Shown here piece by piece: positions 32,359 through 41,450 of a stretch of 64,000 bases of DNA; position 1 is the first letter of the stretch; every line of letters starts with the position of its first letter. The position numbers and the translations under genes are program-made. Location: the NCBI RefSeq assembly GCF_017347605.1, contig NZ_AP024484.1, forward strand, positions 434,001 to 498,000, read 5' to 3'. The notes under the pieces are model-generated. The model was not told where the DNA came from, ran no database searches, and saw only the letters and a list, made by a program, of their open reading frames with translations. This stretch comes from Prevotella herbatica. GTDB taxonomy: Bacteria; Bacteroidota; Bacteroidia; Bacteroidales; Bacteroidaceae.

Positions 32359-33570
32359 ATGGATATTTCAATCTACACACTTACATCACAGCTTCACGAC
32401 GAAAAGGCTGTAGACGCAGCTACTGCTGAATTTTTAGGCAGCCTAAACATTAAGTTTGATTTCATTGGTAGTGACTTCACTAATTATGGTGATCACGCAT
32501 TAAACCTTATATATGTGCGCACTGGTGGAACAGAAGGCATTTTTAAAAAGTTGCTTCCGCAAATACAAGCTCAATCAAAACAACCTATATATCTGCTGAC
32601 ATCAGGAAAGAGTAATTCTCTTGCTGCCTCAATGGAGATATTGTCTTATCTAAGACTTAATAATATACAAGGTGAGATTCTGCACGGCGAAACAGAATAT
32701 ATAGCTGAAAGAATAAATATTCTTGAGAAAGTGGGACTGGCAAGAAAACAACTCGACGGATGCAGACTAGGAGTAGTTGGAGAACCTTCAGACTGGCTTA
32801 TATCAAGTAATGCTGATTACGAGACTGTGAAGGCAAAAACTGGGATTGAAATTATAAACATTCCTATTCAGGAATTACTCGACACGATAAAGTCTATCCC
32901 AACGCCTAATACAGAAGAACTGCTTGCGATGTCTCCTAATGAAAACATAAGTAAGGCTTTGCCAATGGCAGAACAGATATACTTGGCATTGAAAACTATC
33001 ATAAAAAAATATGCTCTAAGCGGATTCACACTGCGCTGTTTTGACTTGCTTACAGCAGTGAAGAACACCGGTTGTCTGGCTCTAGCCAAATTCAATAGCG
33101 AAGGCATCATCGCTACATGCGAGGGAGACGTTCCGGCAATGCTGTCAATGGCAATAACAAATTCGCTTGCGTCTGTCTCTGGTTTTCAAGCAAACCCAGC
33201 ACACATAAACCCAACAAGCGGAGAAATGCTTTTCGCACACTGCACAATACCTTTTAATATGATAGAGCGTTATGAATTTGACACTCACTTTGAATCAGGA
33301 ATTGGTGTAGGTATCAGAGGATATATGAAAAATGGTCCTGTGACAATATTCAAGGTTTCAGGCAATCTTAACAGACACTTCGCTGAAGAGGGAGAACTAG
33401 TATGCAGTCAGGCGAAGCCAAACCTATGCCGTACACAACAAGTGATACAACTTGACAAGGCTGATAAGGCGAACTACTTCCTGACAAACCCAATAGGTAA
33501 TCATCATATAATCGTTCCTGGCAAGATGAAAAGTCTATTTGATGAATTAATGAATACTTATGAGCAATAA
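32359..33570 (+). CDS. L-fucose/arabinose isomerase superfamily protein
   Basis: 403 residues. The N-terminal part is a two-layer alpha/beta domain (YLLTSGKSNSLAASMEIL). The centre has VVGEPSDWLISSN, and the C-terminal part has CEGDVPAMLSMAITN, NPTSGEMLFAHCTIP and GNHHIIVPG, all in the pattern of the fucose/arabinose isomerase fold. Several conserved acidic/His positions could bind metal. No sugar operon surrounds it, so the substrate is uncertain and a non-classical sugar isomerase or sugar-phosphate role is possible. Single-gene unit. Confidence 0.6.
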   Translation: MDISIYTLTSQLHDEKAVDAATAEFLGSLNIKFDFIGSDFTNYGDHALNLIYVRTGGTEGIFKKLLPQIQAQSKQPIYLLTSGKSNSLAASMEILSYLRLNNIQGEILHGETEYIAERINILEKVGLARKQLDGCRLGVVGEPSDWLISSNADYETVKAKTGIEIINIPIQELLDTIKSIPTPNTEELLAMSPNENISKALPMAEQIYLALKTIIKKYALSGFTLRCFDLLTAVKNTGCLALAKFNSEGIIATCEGDVPAMLSMAITNSLASVSGFQANPAHINPTSGEMLFAHCTIPFNMIERYEFDTHFESGIGVGIRGYMKNGPVTIFKVSGNLNRHFAEEGELVCSQAKPNLCRTQQVIQLDKADKANYFLTNPIGNHHIIVPGKMKSLFDELMNTYEQ

Positions 33571-33635
33571 TAGCATTTTGTAACTTTATATGATAAAATA
33601 ATATATAAACTAAAAGTATTTACACGTTTTTTTAG

Positions 33636-33643
33636 TAAATTTG
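33636..33643 (+). promoter_or_regulatory. Promoter of metY
   Basis: TAAATTTG, consensus -7, ~60 bp before the ATG at 33705. No riboswitch-like structure was seen in the leader. Confidence 0.5.
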
Positions 33644-33704
33644 CATCGTCATCAAACTAATTAATGACAAACAATTAATTAAACAAAGGAAAGATATACT
33701 ACTG

Positions 33705-34988
33705 ATGAAGAAAGATCTGAAACTTTCAACCCTCTGCGTTAAGGCAGGATGGGAACCTAAAAACGGAGAACCAATCGCGGTCCCAGTGTACCAAAGTACA
33801 ACATTTAAATATGACAACTCTGAAGAAATGGCTATGCTCTTTGACTTAAAGAAAGACGGCTATTTCTATAGTAGACTACAAAACCCAACTAATGACGCAG
33901 TAGCAAAAAAGATTGCTGCATTGGAAGGCGGAGTTGGAGCCGTGCTCACATCAAGCGGACAAGCAGCTAACTTCTATGCACTGTTTAATATCTGTGAAGC
34001 TGGCGACCATGTTGTAGCTTCAAATGAGATATACGGCGGTACGTTCAACCTGTTTGGAGTGACTCTAAAGAAATTGGGTATAGAATGTACATTCGTCAAT
34101 CCTGAAGACAGCGAAGAGAACATCATGAAGGCTTTCCGTCCAAACACCAAAGCGATGTTTGGAGAAACTATATCAAACCCTGGATGCAACGTACTAGACA
34201 TTGAAAAATTCGCAAAGATAGCTCACAGCAACGGTGTGCCATTGATTGTAGACAATACATTTGCGACACCTATAAATTGCCGACCTTTTGAATGGGGATG
34301 CGACATTGTAACTCATTCCACAACAAAATACATGGATGGTCATGCTGCAACAATAGGCGGAGTGGTTGTAGACAGCGGTAACTTTGACTGGGATGCAAAC
34401 GCAAAGAAGTTCCCTGGACTATGCACGCCTGACGAGTCATATCACGGACTTACATATACAAAGACTTTCGGCAACATGGCATACACCACAAAACTTGTGG
34501 CACAAATCATGCGTGACCTTGGAAGTATTCAGTCACCACATAATGCTTTCCTTATAAATCTAGGATTGGAGAGTCTGCATCTACGCATGGCTCAACATTG
34601 CAAGAATGCACAGCGCATAGCTGAATTCCTGTCTAATGATTCAAGAGTTGCATGGGTGCATTACTGCGGACTTGAAAATGACCGCAACCATGAACTAGCA
34701 AAGAAATATCTGCCAAACGGTTCATGTGGTGTAATAGCTTTCGGACTGAAAGGCGACAGAGAGACTGCAATCAAATGGATGGACTCACTGGAATTGATTA
34801 ACATCGTCACACACGTTGCCGACTGTCGCAGTTGCGTGCTTCATCCAGCAAGTCACACACACCGCCAGCTATCAGATGAGCAGTTGCGTGAAGCAGGTAT
34901 AGCTCCAGACCTTATCCGACTTTCTGTTGGAATAGAAGACAGCGACGATATACTTGATGACATCAAACAGGCATTGGATAAAATCTAA
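33705..34988 (+). CDS. metY: O-acetylhomoserine sulfhydrylase (MetY type)
   Basis: 427 residues, the usual length. PLP-dependent Cys/Met metabolism enzyme: YSRLQNPTNDAVAKKIAALEGG, SSGQAANFYAL, ETISNPGCNVLDI, DNTFATP, and the PLP lysine in HSTTKYMDGH (near 207). C-terminal CRSCVLHPASHTHRQLS and RLSVGIED are also typical. It converts O-acetylhomoserine and sulfide to homocysteine in the methionine pathway; some relatives use cystathionine chemistry, but GYFYSRLQNPT and the length favour MetY. Transcribed alone. Confidence 0.88.
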   Translation: MKKDLKLSTLCVKAGWEPKNGEPIAVPVYQSTTFKYDNSEEMAMLFDLKKDGYFYSRLQNPTNDAVAKKIAALEGGVGAVLTSSGQAANFYALFNICEAGDHVVASNEIYGGTFNLFGVTLKKLGIECTFVNPEDSEENIMKAFRPNTKAMFGETISNPGCNVLDIEKFAKIAHSNGVPLIVDNTFATPINCRPFEWGCDIVTHSTTKYMDGHAATIGGVVVDSGNFDWDANAKKFPGLCTPDESYHGLTYTKTFGNMAYTTKLVAQIMRDLGSIQSPHNAFLINLGLESLHLRMAQHCKNAQRIAEFLSNDSRVAWVHYCGLENDRNHELAKKYLPNGSCGVIAFGLKGDRETAIKWMDSLELINIVTHVADCRSCVLHPASHTHRQLSDEQLREAGIAPDLIRLSVGIEDSDDILDDIKQALDKI

Positions 34989-35073
34989 CGACAATGTTAG
35001 GGGACATCAAACATGTGAATGAAAAAAATGAATAATTTCCTATTAGATATGAAAATATTTAATATTTAATTGT

Positions 35074-35081
35074 TACCTTTG
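35074..35081 (+). promoter_or_regulatory. corA promoter
   Basis: TACCTTTG, consensus -7, with expected transcript start near 35088. This leaves a ~124-nt leader before corA, unusually long among neighbours. Confidence 0.6.
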
Positions 35082-35111
35082 CAGCGTTAAATCAAACATA
35101 ATAACAAATAT

Positions 35112-35208
35112 ATGGACGATTATCACGCGGAAACATTTAATTTATAGGCGTGAGGATTTAGTTGAAGCTAATCCCCATACCTAGGATTCAATTTTACGGA
35201 GATTAGCT
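35112..35208 (+). promoter_or_regulatory. corA leader: 11-residue upstream ORF and alternative hairpins
   Basis: ATG at 35112 opens MDDYHAETFNL and stops at 35147. The leader also has a CACGC/GCGTG stem (35124-35128 with 35148-35152). Then come two mutually exclusive pairings: GGATTTAG (35154-35161) with CTAATCC (35168-35174), or AGCTAATC (35166-35173) with GATTAGCT (35201-35208), which ends 3 nt before the corA ATG. The second would hide the ribosome binding region. This is the layout of a leader-peptide or ion-sensing control device; regulation is inference. Confidence 0.45.
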
Positions 35209-35211
35209 GCA

Positions 35212-36138
35212 ATGAGAACATATTGGAACATTAGCGAGAATTTGAGCGCCCTCAAAGAGTGGCAGCCCAATTGTTGGATACAGGTTACATGCCCAACAGA
35301 CGAAGATCAGGAATATCTTGAAGATACTTTCAAAATACCAGATTACTTTCTATCAGACATTAGCGATACCGACGAGCGTGCACGTTATGAATATGATGAC
35401 GGATGGATGCTTATCATCCTTCGTATACCATACGTAAAAGAAGTTCGTTCACGTACGCCTTACACTACTGTACCACTTGGTATAATACATAAGCGCGATG
35501 TCACAATAACAGTTTGCTATTACGAAACGAATATGATGATAGACTTCGTGAGCTATCAGCAGAAAAGACGCGAGGGATTCACAGACTACGTGGATCTGAT
35601 ATTCCGCCTATTCCTTTCTAGTGCTGTTTGGTATCTGAAACGACTTAAACAGATAAACACACTGATTGAAAAAGCAAAGCATAATCTTGATCAGGGAGTG
35701 AACAACGAAAGTCTAATTGGACTAAGCCGTCTACAAGACTCACTTACATATTTCATCACATCAATACGTGGCAACGAAAATCTTCTGCAAAAACTGAAGT
35801 TTAAACTTCAAGTGGACGAATTGGATGCTGACCTTATTGAGGACGTAAGTATTGAGATGACACAGGCTCGCGAAACAACAAACATATATTCAGATATTCT
35901 GGAATCAACGATGGAGACGTATTCAAGTATTATTAATAATAACATGAATACGGTGATGCGTACGCTTACCTCTGTGAGTATTATTATGATGTTCCCTACC
36001 CTTATAGCAAGTATATTTGGTATGAATTTGCTTAACGGAATGGAAACAAATAAGTTTGGATTCATCATAGCAATCGTTATCTCTGTATTGGTATCAGGTA
36101 TGTCATGGTGGATTTTGCGTTACAAACGCCTACTATAA
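35212..36138 (+). CDS. corA: CorA family magnesium/divalent cation transporter
   Basis: 308 residues. A large N-terminal cytoplasmic domain ends in a long helix (EMTQARETTNIYSDILEST), followed by two C-terminal membrane segments (about 247-268 and 280-300). The CorA signature is SIFGMN near 270, completing the GMN selectivity motif, though the usual following PEL-type residues are replaced by LLNGME. It is expected to form a pentameric Mg2+ (possibly Co2+/Ni2+) channel in the inner membrane. It is preceded by the structured leader at 35112-35208. Confidence 0.85.
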   Translation: MRTYWNISENLSALKEWQPNCWIQVTCPTDEDQEYLEDTFKIPDYFLSDISDTDERARYEYDDGWMLIILRIPYVKEVRSRTPYTTVPLGIIHKRDVTITVCYYETNMMIDFVSYQQKRREGFTDYVDLIFRLFLSSAVWYLKRLKQINTLIEKAKHNLDQGVNNESLIGLSRLQDSLTYFITSIRGNENLLQKLKFKLQVDELDADLIEDVSIEMTQARETTNIYSDILESTMETYSSIINNNMNTVMRTLTSVSIIMMFPTLIASIFGMNLLNGMETNKFGFIIAIVISVLVSGMSWWILRYKRLL

Positions 36139-36192
36139 CAACTGAAAAGTAAAAAAAATCAATTTAAATTAGGATTTTACATTTTTTTTATT

Positions 36193-36200
36193 TAAGTTTG
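36193..36200 (+). promoter_or_regulatory. Promoter of DUF349 gene
   Basis: TAAGTTTG, consensus -7, ~60 bp before the ATG at 36260. Confidence 0.5.
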
Positions 36201-36259
36201 CAAGCTAATAATGATTGCACAACGCAATGAAAATCAGTATCATAAACTAAACCGGTGAA

Positions 36260-38080
36260 ATGATGAACTCTCAAGAGAATACCCCTAAAGAGGGAATGTT
36301 AGATGATGAAATGCAGAAGACTACAAGTTCTGCTGAAGTAGAGAATAAAAAAGAAACTCCTGCCGAGCCAAAAACATATAAGAGCAAGGCTGAGATTCTA
36401 GAACGTCTCAAAGAAATTGTCGGAAATGAAGAGAACCCAACAAAAGAGGAACTCGATAATCTAAAAACCACTTTCTACAAAATTCATATTACAGAGCGTG
36501 ACACAAAGCAAAAAGCATATCTGGAAGCCGGTGGCGACCCAGAGAAATATGTTATGGTACCAGATGAAGATGAAGAAATATTCAAGGCTCAAATGAGCGT
36601 GATAAAAGAGCGTCGTGCAAAGTTATTCCTTGAGCAAGAATCTGAAAAACAAAATAATCTACAGAAAAAGATAGATATCATAGAGCGCATAAAGGCTATG
36701 GCAACTTCTCCTGACGAGGCTAACAAAAGCTATCAGGAATTTAAGGAGTTGCAAATGAAATGGAAAGACATTAGAATTGTTCCTGCAGACAAAGCCAACG
36801 AATTATGGAGAAACTATCAACTTTATGTAGAGCAATATTATGACCTACTGAACTTAAATCGCGAAGCACGCGAATATGACTTTAAGAAGAATCTTGAAAC
36901 AAAACGTCACTTATGCGATGCTGCTGAAAAGCTTGCTGAAGAACAAGATGTTATAAGTGCGTTCCACCAACTACAAGAACTTCATCAACAATACCGCGAA
37001 ACAGGTCCTGTTACGAAGGAACTGCGCGAGGAAACATGGAACAGATTCAAGACTGCATCAACCGTGATAAACAAGAAGCACCAAAAGCACTTCGAAGATT
37101 TGCGCGCAAAAGAAGATGAAAACCTTGAAAAGAAAACCAAACTATGTGAGCAACTTGAAGAAATCGTAAAAGCCGAGAACAATGGTGAAGGCGATTGGGA
37201 CAAACATACTAAAGAAATCATAGGTCTTCAAGCTGAATGGAAGAAAATAGGATTTGCACCACAGAAGATGAACGTGAAGATCTTTGAGAGATTCCGTGCA
37301 TCATGTGACGAATTCTTCGGTAACAAGGCTGAACACTTCAAGGAAATCAAACAGCATTTTAATGAGAATGCTGAAAAGAAGCAAAAACTGATTGAAGAGG
37401 CAGAATCACTTAATGATAGTACTGATTGGAAAGCTACTACAGACAAGTTTATCGCACTACAGAAAGATTGGAAGACCATAGGTCCTGTTCCAAAGAAGCT
37501 AGGTGATGAACTGTGGGCTAAATTCCTGTCTGCCTGCAACAAGTTCTTTGAAGCACGTAATGCAGCGAATGCTGGTACTCGCAATGAGGAACATAGCAAC
37601 TTAAGCAAAAAGAAAGAGATTATATCAGAACTTAAAACTCTAGCAGAAGAAGCTTCAGATAACGTACAGGATAAAGTCCAAAAACTTGTTGAAGAATACA
37701 ACAATATTGGACATGTACCATATAAAGACAAAGATAAACTTTATAAAGAATATCATGATATTCTGGATAAGTTATACAAAGACCTTCATATATCTATTGC
37801 TAAAAAGCGCATAGACAACTTCAGAAACAACTTGAAGAATGTTGCTAGAAACGGTGAAGATGCAATAGACAACGAACGTGGTAGACTTATGAGACGCTAT
37901 GAAAGTCTGAAGCAAGAAATTATTACATACGAGAACAACCTCGGCTTCCTTAGTGTAAGCAGCAAGAAAGGTAATAGCCTTATTGATGAAATGAATCACA
38001 AGGTTCAGAAACTTAAGGATGATGTGGAACTTATTAAGCAGAAAATCAAGGCTATTGATGCTGAGAACTTTAATAGATAA
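36260..38080 (+). CDS. DUF349 repeat protein
   Basis: 606 residues, highly charged and almost wholly helical, with an acidic N-terminal ~90 residues. At least five ~75-residue DUF349 repeats are seen, each with a W/Y...WK.IG.VP core: MKWKDIRIVP, YRETGPVTKE, WKKIGFAPQK, WKTIGPVPKK and YNNIGHVPYK. The C-terminus is a coiled coil. No enzyme motif or membrane segment is present. DUF349 proteins are widespread in Bacteroidota and poorly characterised. ATG at 36260 or 36263. Confidence 0.8.
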   Translation: MMNSQENTPKEGMLDDEMQKTTSSAEVENKKETPAEPKTYKSKAEILERLKEIVGNEENPTKEELDNLKTTFYKIHITERDTKQKAYLEAGGDPEKYVMVPDEDEEIFKAQMSVIKERRAKLFLEQESEKQNNLQKKIDIIERIKAMATSPDEANKSYQEFKELQMKWKDIRIVPADKANELWRNYQLYVEQYYDLLNLNREAREYDFKKNLETKRHLCDAAEKLAEEQDVISAFHQLQELHQQYRETGPVTKELREETWNRFKTASTVINKKHQKHFEDLRAKEDENLEKKTKLCEQLEEIVKAENNGEGDWDKHTKEIIGLQAEWKKIGFAPQKMNVKIFERFRASCDEFFGNKAEHFKEIKQHFNENAEKKQKLIEEAESLNDSTDWKATTDKFIALQKDWKTIGPVPKKLGDELWAKFLSACNKFFEARNAANAGTRNEEHSNLSKKKEIISELKTLAEEASDNVQDKVQKLVEEYNNIGHVPYKDKDKLYKEYHDILDKLYKDLHISIAKKRIDNFRNNLKNVARNGEDAIDNERGRLMRRYESLKQEIITYENNLGFLSVSSKKGNSLIDEMNHKVQKLKDDVELIKQKIKAIDAENFNR

Positions 38081-38185
38081 GAACCCAAACAAAAAGTGAA
38101 TAATAACCGCATGGTTAACAAAATATAAAATACGATGATTTCATGACTAATAATTTGGAGGTTTCGCAAAAAGCCTATATCTTTG

Positions 38186-38262
38186 CAGCATGTTTTTCAT
38201 GGTATTAGATTATTAAGGTTAAGAGATTGGTTGTCGTGAGACAATCAATTTTTTTTTGTACA
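38186..38262 (+). ncRNA. Orphan small RNA with own promoter and terminator
   Basis: A full consensus promoter (TTTG 38154-38157, 20 bp, TATCTTTG 38178-38185) is followed by ~70 nt containing CATGGTATTAGATTATTAAG and then a terminator stem GATTGGTTGTC/GACAATCAATT (38225-38250, GTGA loop) and nine or more T. There is no ORF. Similar leader-like RNAs precede cold-shock or RNA-binding protein genes in Bacteroidota, as I recall, but no gene follows here for 700 bp on this strand. It probably acts as a free sRNA. Confidence 0.6.
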
Positions 38263-38640
38263 TACCGCAACAATCAATGAAACTATATTTTCTTTAAAAC
38301 ACTCATTACTATGGACCGTTAGACCCTTGTATATGCAAAATACAATTAAGTACAGATTTCCATAAGATACTATCACACCAATTTATGCAGTTGCAATTAT
38401 TCGGATTACAGACTTTTAGTAATTGCCTTAAAATACCATAGGAAACCATACGTTCATAAATTATATCGACGTAGAGTGCAACCCAAGATGTTTAAGAACA
38501 GTTCAGCGACATGAATAAGAAAACAGTTGAATCCTGCCTTATCTTTTATAATTAATTTTGCCATATATTTTCAGATTATTTTTTTTCATCATTACCAAAC
38601 TTTAAACATCGGAATTGTTAAGTCACTCACTTTATTAACT
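38263..38640. other. Intergenic stretch without recognised features
   Basis: AT-rich, stop-rich in all frames, with no promoter match leading to a gene and no strong hairpin beyond the sRNA terminator at its left end. Confidence 0.5.
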
Positions 38641-38680
38641 CCCAGATCTCAAACCAGTTGAATAATAATAAAACAAAAAA

Positions 38681-38700
38681 AGCAACCCAAAAGAGTTGCT
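38681..38700 (-). terminator. tRNA-Gln terminator
   Basis: AGCAAC/GTTGCT hairpin 7 bp beyond the tRNA 3' end, followed on the minus strand by seven T. Confidence 0.75.
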
Positions 38701-38706
38701 TTGTAG

Positions 38707-38777
38707 TTGGGATACTCGGACTCGAACCAAGAATGGCAGGACCAGAATCTGCAGTGTTACCATTACACCATATCCCA
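38707..38777 (-). tRNA. tRNA-Gln (anticodon CTG)
   Basis: 71 nt forming a full cloverleaf: acceptor TGGGATA/TATCCCA, D arm GTGT/ACAC, anticodon loop TTCTGGT with CTG at 34-36, T arm CTTGG/CCGAG with loop TTCGAGT, discriminator A. CCA is not encoded. The anticodon stem GCAGA/CCTGC has an A31-C39 mismatch where relatives have A-T. The promoter is at 38819-38849 and the terminator at 38681-38700, so it is a single-gene unit. Confidence 0.92.
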
Positions 38778-38818
38778 ATATTAAATGCATTTATCAGTGT
38801 TGTTCTGAATTGCGTGTG

Positions 38819-38849
38819 CAAAGGTAGTGCTTTTTTATAAACTTCCAAA
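38819..38849 (-). promoter_or_regulatory. tRNA-Gln promoter
   Basis: On the minus strand TTTG (38846-38849), 19 bp, TACCTTTG (38819-38826): full consensus, ~40 bp upstream of the mature tRNA 5' end. Confidence 0.7.
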
Positions 38850-38931
38850 ACTTTCCCCAATTTTTTTTCATAAAAATAAGAAAAAAAACAAAATAGAGAC
38901 TTTTTTGTTAATGTTATATCTATAATTTATG

Positions 38932-38939
38932 TACCTTTG
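38932..38939 (+). promoter_or_regulatory. rsfS-ftsH-cdsA promoter
   Basis: TACCTTTG, consensus -7, 48 bp before the rsfS ATG at 38988. Confidence 0.55.
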
Positions 38940-38987
38940 TGACTGATATCACACATTATATAATACACAACAAAAGAAATTCTATTA

Positions 38988-39347
38988 ATGGAAACAACAA
39001 GTAAATTAGTTGAAACTATAACAAAAGGCATACAAGAGAAAAAAGGCGAATACATAACTATCGTAAACCTGACAAATATAGATGGAGCAATTGCAAAATA
39101 CTTCGTAATATGTCAAGGTAATTCGACAACTCAGGTAGAAGCAATTGCCAGTTCTGTAAGCGACACTGTACGCACTGAAATAAAAGAAAAACCTACAAAC
39201 GTAGCTGGTCTTGGTAATAAAGAATGGGTAGCTATTGACTATTCAGATGTATTGGTACATATATTTATGCCAGAGACACGCGAATTCTATAATTTGGAAA
39301 CATTATGGGAAGATGCCGGCTTAACTAAAATCCCAAATCTGGATTAG
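38988..39347 (+). CDS. rsfS: Ribosome silencing factor RsfS
   Basis: 119 residues, the family's usual size, with the Iojap/RsfS pattern: KYFVICQGNSTTQVEAIA, EGNKEWVAIDYSDVLVHIFM-type core (here LGNKEWVAIDYSDVLVHIF) and FYNLETLWEDA at the C-terminus. RsfS binds uL14 on the 50S subunit and blocks subunit joining when nutrients are low. First in an operon with ftsH (49 bp) and cdsA, a gene order conserved in Bacteroidota. Confidence 0.9.
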   Translation: METTSKLVETITKGIQEKKGEYITIVNLTNIDGAIAKYFVICQGNSTTQVEAIASSVSDTVRTEIKEKPTNVAGLGNKEWVAIDYSDVLVHIFMPETREFYNLETLWEDAGLTKIPNLD

Positions 39348-39396
39348 TCGTTTGGCACGTTATTTGTATAATATCCGAAAACTAAAATTAGAATAA

Positions 39397-41433
39397 ATGG
39401 ACAATAAAAACAACCCTTTAAATAACAGAGACAAAAACGATCCAAAGATGCCACGTTTCAATATGAACTGGCTCTATCTGCTCGTAGCCCTTACATTGGG
39501 AATTATTATTTTCTCTGGCGGAGGTAATATGCTAGCTGGTGACGGAGCAAGTCAGGAAGCTACATATACAAAGTTTAAACAATATGTAGAGAAAGGATAT
39601 GCTACCAACGTTGTAATAAACAAAGAAAAGAGTACTCTTAAAATGTTTGTTAACCCCAAACATATTCAGGATGTATTCCATAGAAATTCAAAACAAGTTG
39701 GTTCAAATCCATACTTAAACGTGAATTTCGGATCTATTGACGAACTGGAAAAATATCTAACTCAAGAGCAACAGACAAAAAAGATTGCTGATTTTAGCTA
39801 CGAGAATAACGACAGTAATGGCTTCCTTAGCAATATATTATTCAGTTATGGACCATTTATACTATTGCTAGTATTCTGGTTCTGGATAATGAGACGTATG
39901 AGTGGAGGAAATGGTGCCGGTGGAGGCAGTGGTATCTTCAGCGTAGGAAAAAGTAAAGCTAAACTTTACGAAAAGGCTAACGAACTAGGAATAACGTTCA
40001 AAGATGTTGCCGGACAAGAAGGAGCAAAACAGGAAGTTCAGGAAATAGTAGAATTCCTAAAGAATCCAAAGAAATATACAGAACTTGGAGGAAAAATTCC
40101 AAAGGGAGCTTTGCTAGTTGGTCCTCCGGGAACAGGTAAGACATTGCTTGCAAAAGCTGTTGCTGGTGAAGCAGGAGTTCCATTCTTCTCAATGAGTGGT
40201 TCTGACTTCGTTGAAATGTTTGTCGGTGTAGGCGCAAGTCGTGTACGTGACGTATTTCACCAAGCAAAGGAAAAATCTCCATGTATCATTTTCATAGATG
40301 AGATTGATGCCGTTGGTAGAGCAAGAAGCAAAAATCCTTCAATGGGCGGTAACGATGAGCGTGAAAACACCCTGAACGCACTGCTTACAGAAATGGATGG
40401 TTTTGGAACAAACAGTGGTGTTATAGTACTCGCTGCAACAAACCGTGCAGACATGCTTGATAAGGCTTTGTTGCGTGCTGGACGTTTTGACAGACAGATA
40501 AATGTGGACCTGCCAGATTTGACAGAGCGTAAAGCTATTTTCCAAGTTCATCTCAGACCATTAAAAATTGATAACTCTCTAGATCTTGATTTCCTTGCTC
40601 GACAGACACCAGGATTCTCAGGTGCTGATATTGCTAACGTATGTAATGAGGCTGCACTTATTGCCGCAAGACATAACAGTAAATGCGTTGTCAAACAAGA
40701 TTTTATAGATGCTGTAGACCGTATAATTGGCGGTTTGGAAAAGAAAACTAAGATAATGACTGCCAACGAGAAGCGTTCTATCGCACTTCATGAGGCAGGT
40801 CATGCTACTATAAGTTGGTTCTGTGAACATGCTAATCCTCTTGTAAAGGTAAGCATCGTACCACGTGGACAGGCTTTGGGCGCAGCATGGTATCTTCCAG
40901 AAGAACGCCAGATCACAACTAAAGAGCAGATGCTTGACGAAATATGTGCATTACTTGGTGGACGTGCTGCAGAGGAACTCTTTACAGGTCACATATCTAC
41001 TGGAGCAATGAACGATCTTGAACGTGCTACTAAGAGTGCATTTGGAATGATCGCATACGCAGGTATGAGCGACAGATTACCAAATATCTGCTATTATAAC
41101 AACCAGGAATACCAATTCCAGCGTCCATATTCAGAGACTACAGCAAAGATAATAGACGATGAAGTTCTAAAGATGGTAAATTCAGAATACGCCCATGCAA
41201 AGCAAATTCTTGAGGAACATAAGGAAGGACACAATAAACTTGCCGAACTCCTTATCACAAGAGAAGTTATCTATGCAGAGGATGTAGAAGAAATATTCGG
41301 CAAACGCCCTTGGGTAAGCCGTTCTCAGGAAATTATCGAAGAAAACGAAGCCAATGCTCCTAAGCTTGAAGACATGCCAGACGTTGTAAAGGAGGCAGAA
41401 GCAGAGCATCAGGCAACAAAAGACAATGAATAA
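39397..41433 (+). CDS. ftsH: ATP-dependent zinc metalloprotease FtsH
   Basis: 678 residues. Two N-terminal membrane segments (about 25-45 and 150-168) surround a periplasmic domain. The AAA+ module has Walker A GPPGTGKT near 243, Walker [10 protein letters not shown] near 296 and the second region of homology [19 protein letters not shown]. The zinc site is HEAGH near 464, with the third ligand in the following peptidase domain. It degrades misfolded or short-lived membrane and cytosolic proteins. It lies 17 bp upstream of cdsA. The acidic C-terminal tail is usual. Confidence 0.95.
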   Translation: MDNKNNPLNNRDKNDPKMPRFNMNWLYLLVALTLGIIIFSGGGNMLAGDGASQEATYTKFKQYVEKGYATNVVINKEKSTLKMFVNPKHIQDVFHRNSKQVGSNPYLNVNFGSIDELEKYLTQEQQTKKIADFSYENNDSNGFLSNILFSYGPFILLLVFWFWIMRRMSGGNGAGGGSGIFSVGKSKAKLYEKANELGITFKDVAGQEGAKQEVQEIVEFLKNPKKYTELGGKIPKGALLVGPPGTGKTLLAKAVAGEAGVPFFSMSGSDFVEMFVGVGASRVRDVFHQAKEKSPCIIFIDEIDAVGRARSKNPSMGGNDERENTLNALLTEMDGFGTNSGVIVLAATNRADMLDKALLRAGRFDRQINVDLPDLTERKAIFQVHLRPLKIDNSLDLDFLARQTPGFSGADIANVCNEAALIAARHNSKCVVKQDFIDAVDRIIGGLEKKTKIMTANEKRSIALHEAGHATISWFCEHANPLVKVSIVPRGQALGAAWYLPEERQITTKEQMLDEICALLGGRAAEELFTGHISTGAMNDLERATKSAFGMIAYAGMSDRLPNICYYNNQEYQFQRPYSETTAKIIDDEVLKMVNSEYAHAKQILEEHKEGHNKLAELLITREVIYAEDVEEIFGKRPWVSRSQEIIEENEANAPKLEDMPDVVKEAEAEHQATKDNE

Positions 41434-41450
41434 AAGTCGGATATAAAAAT

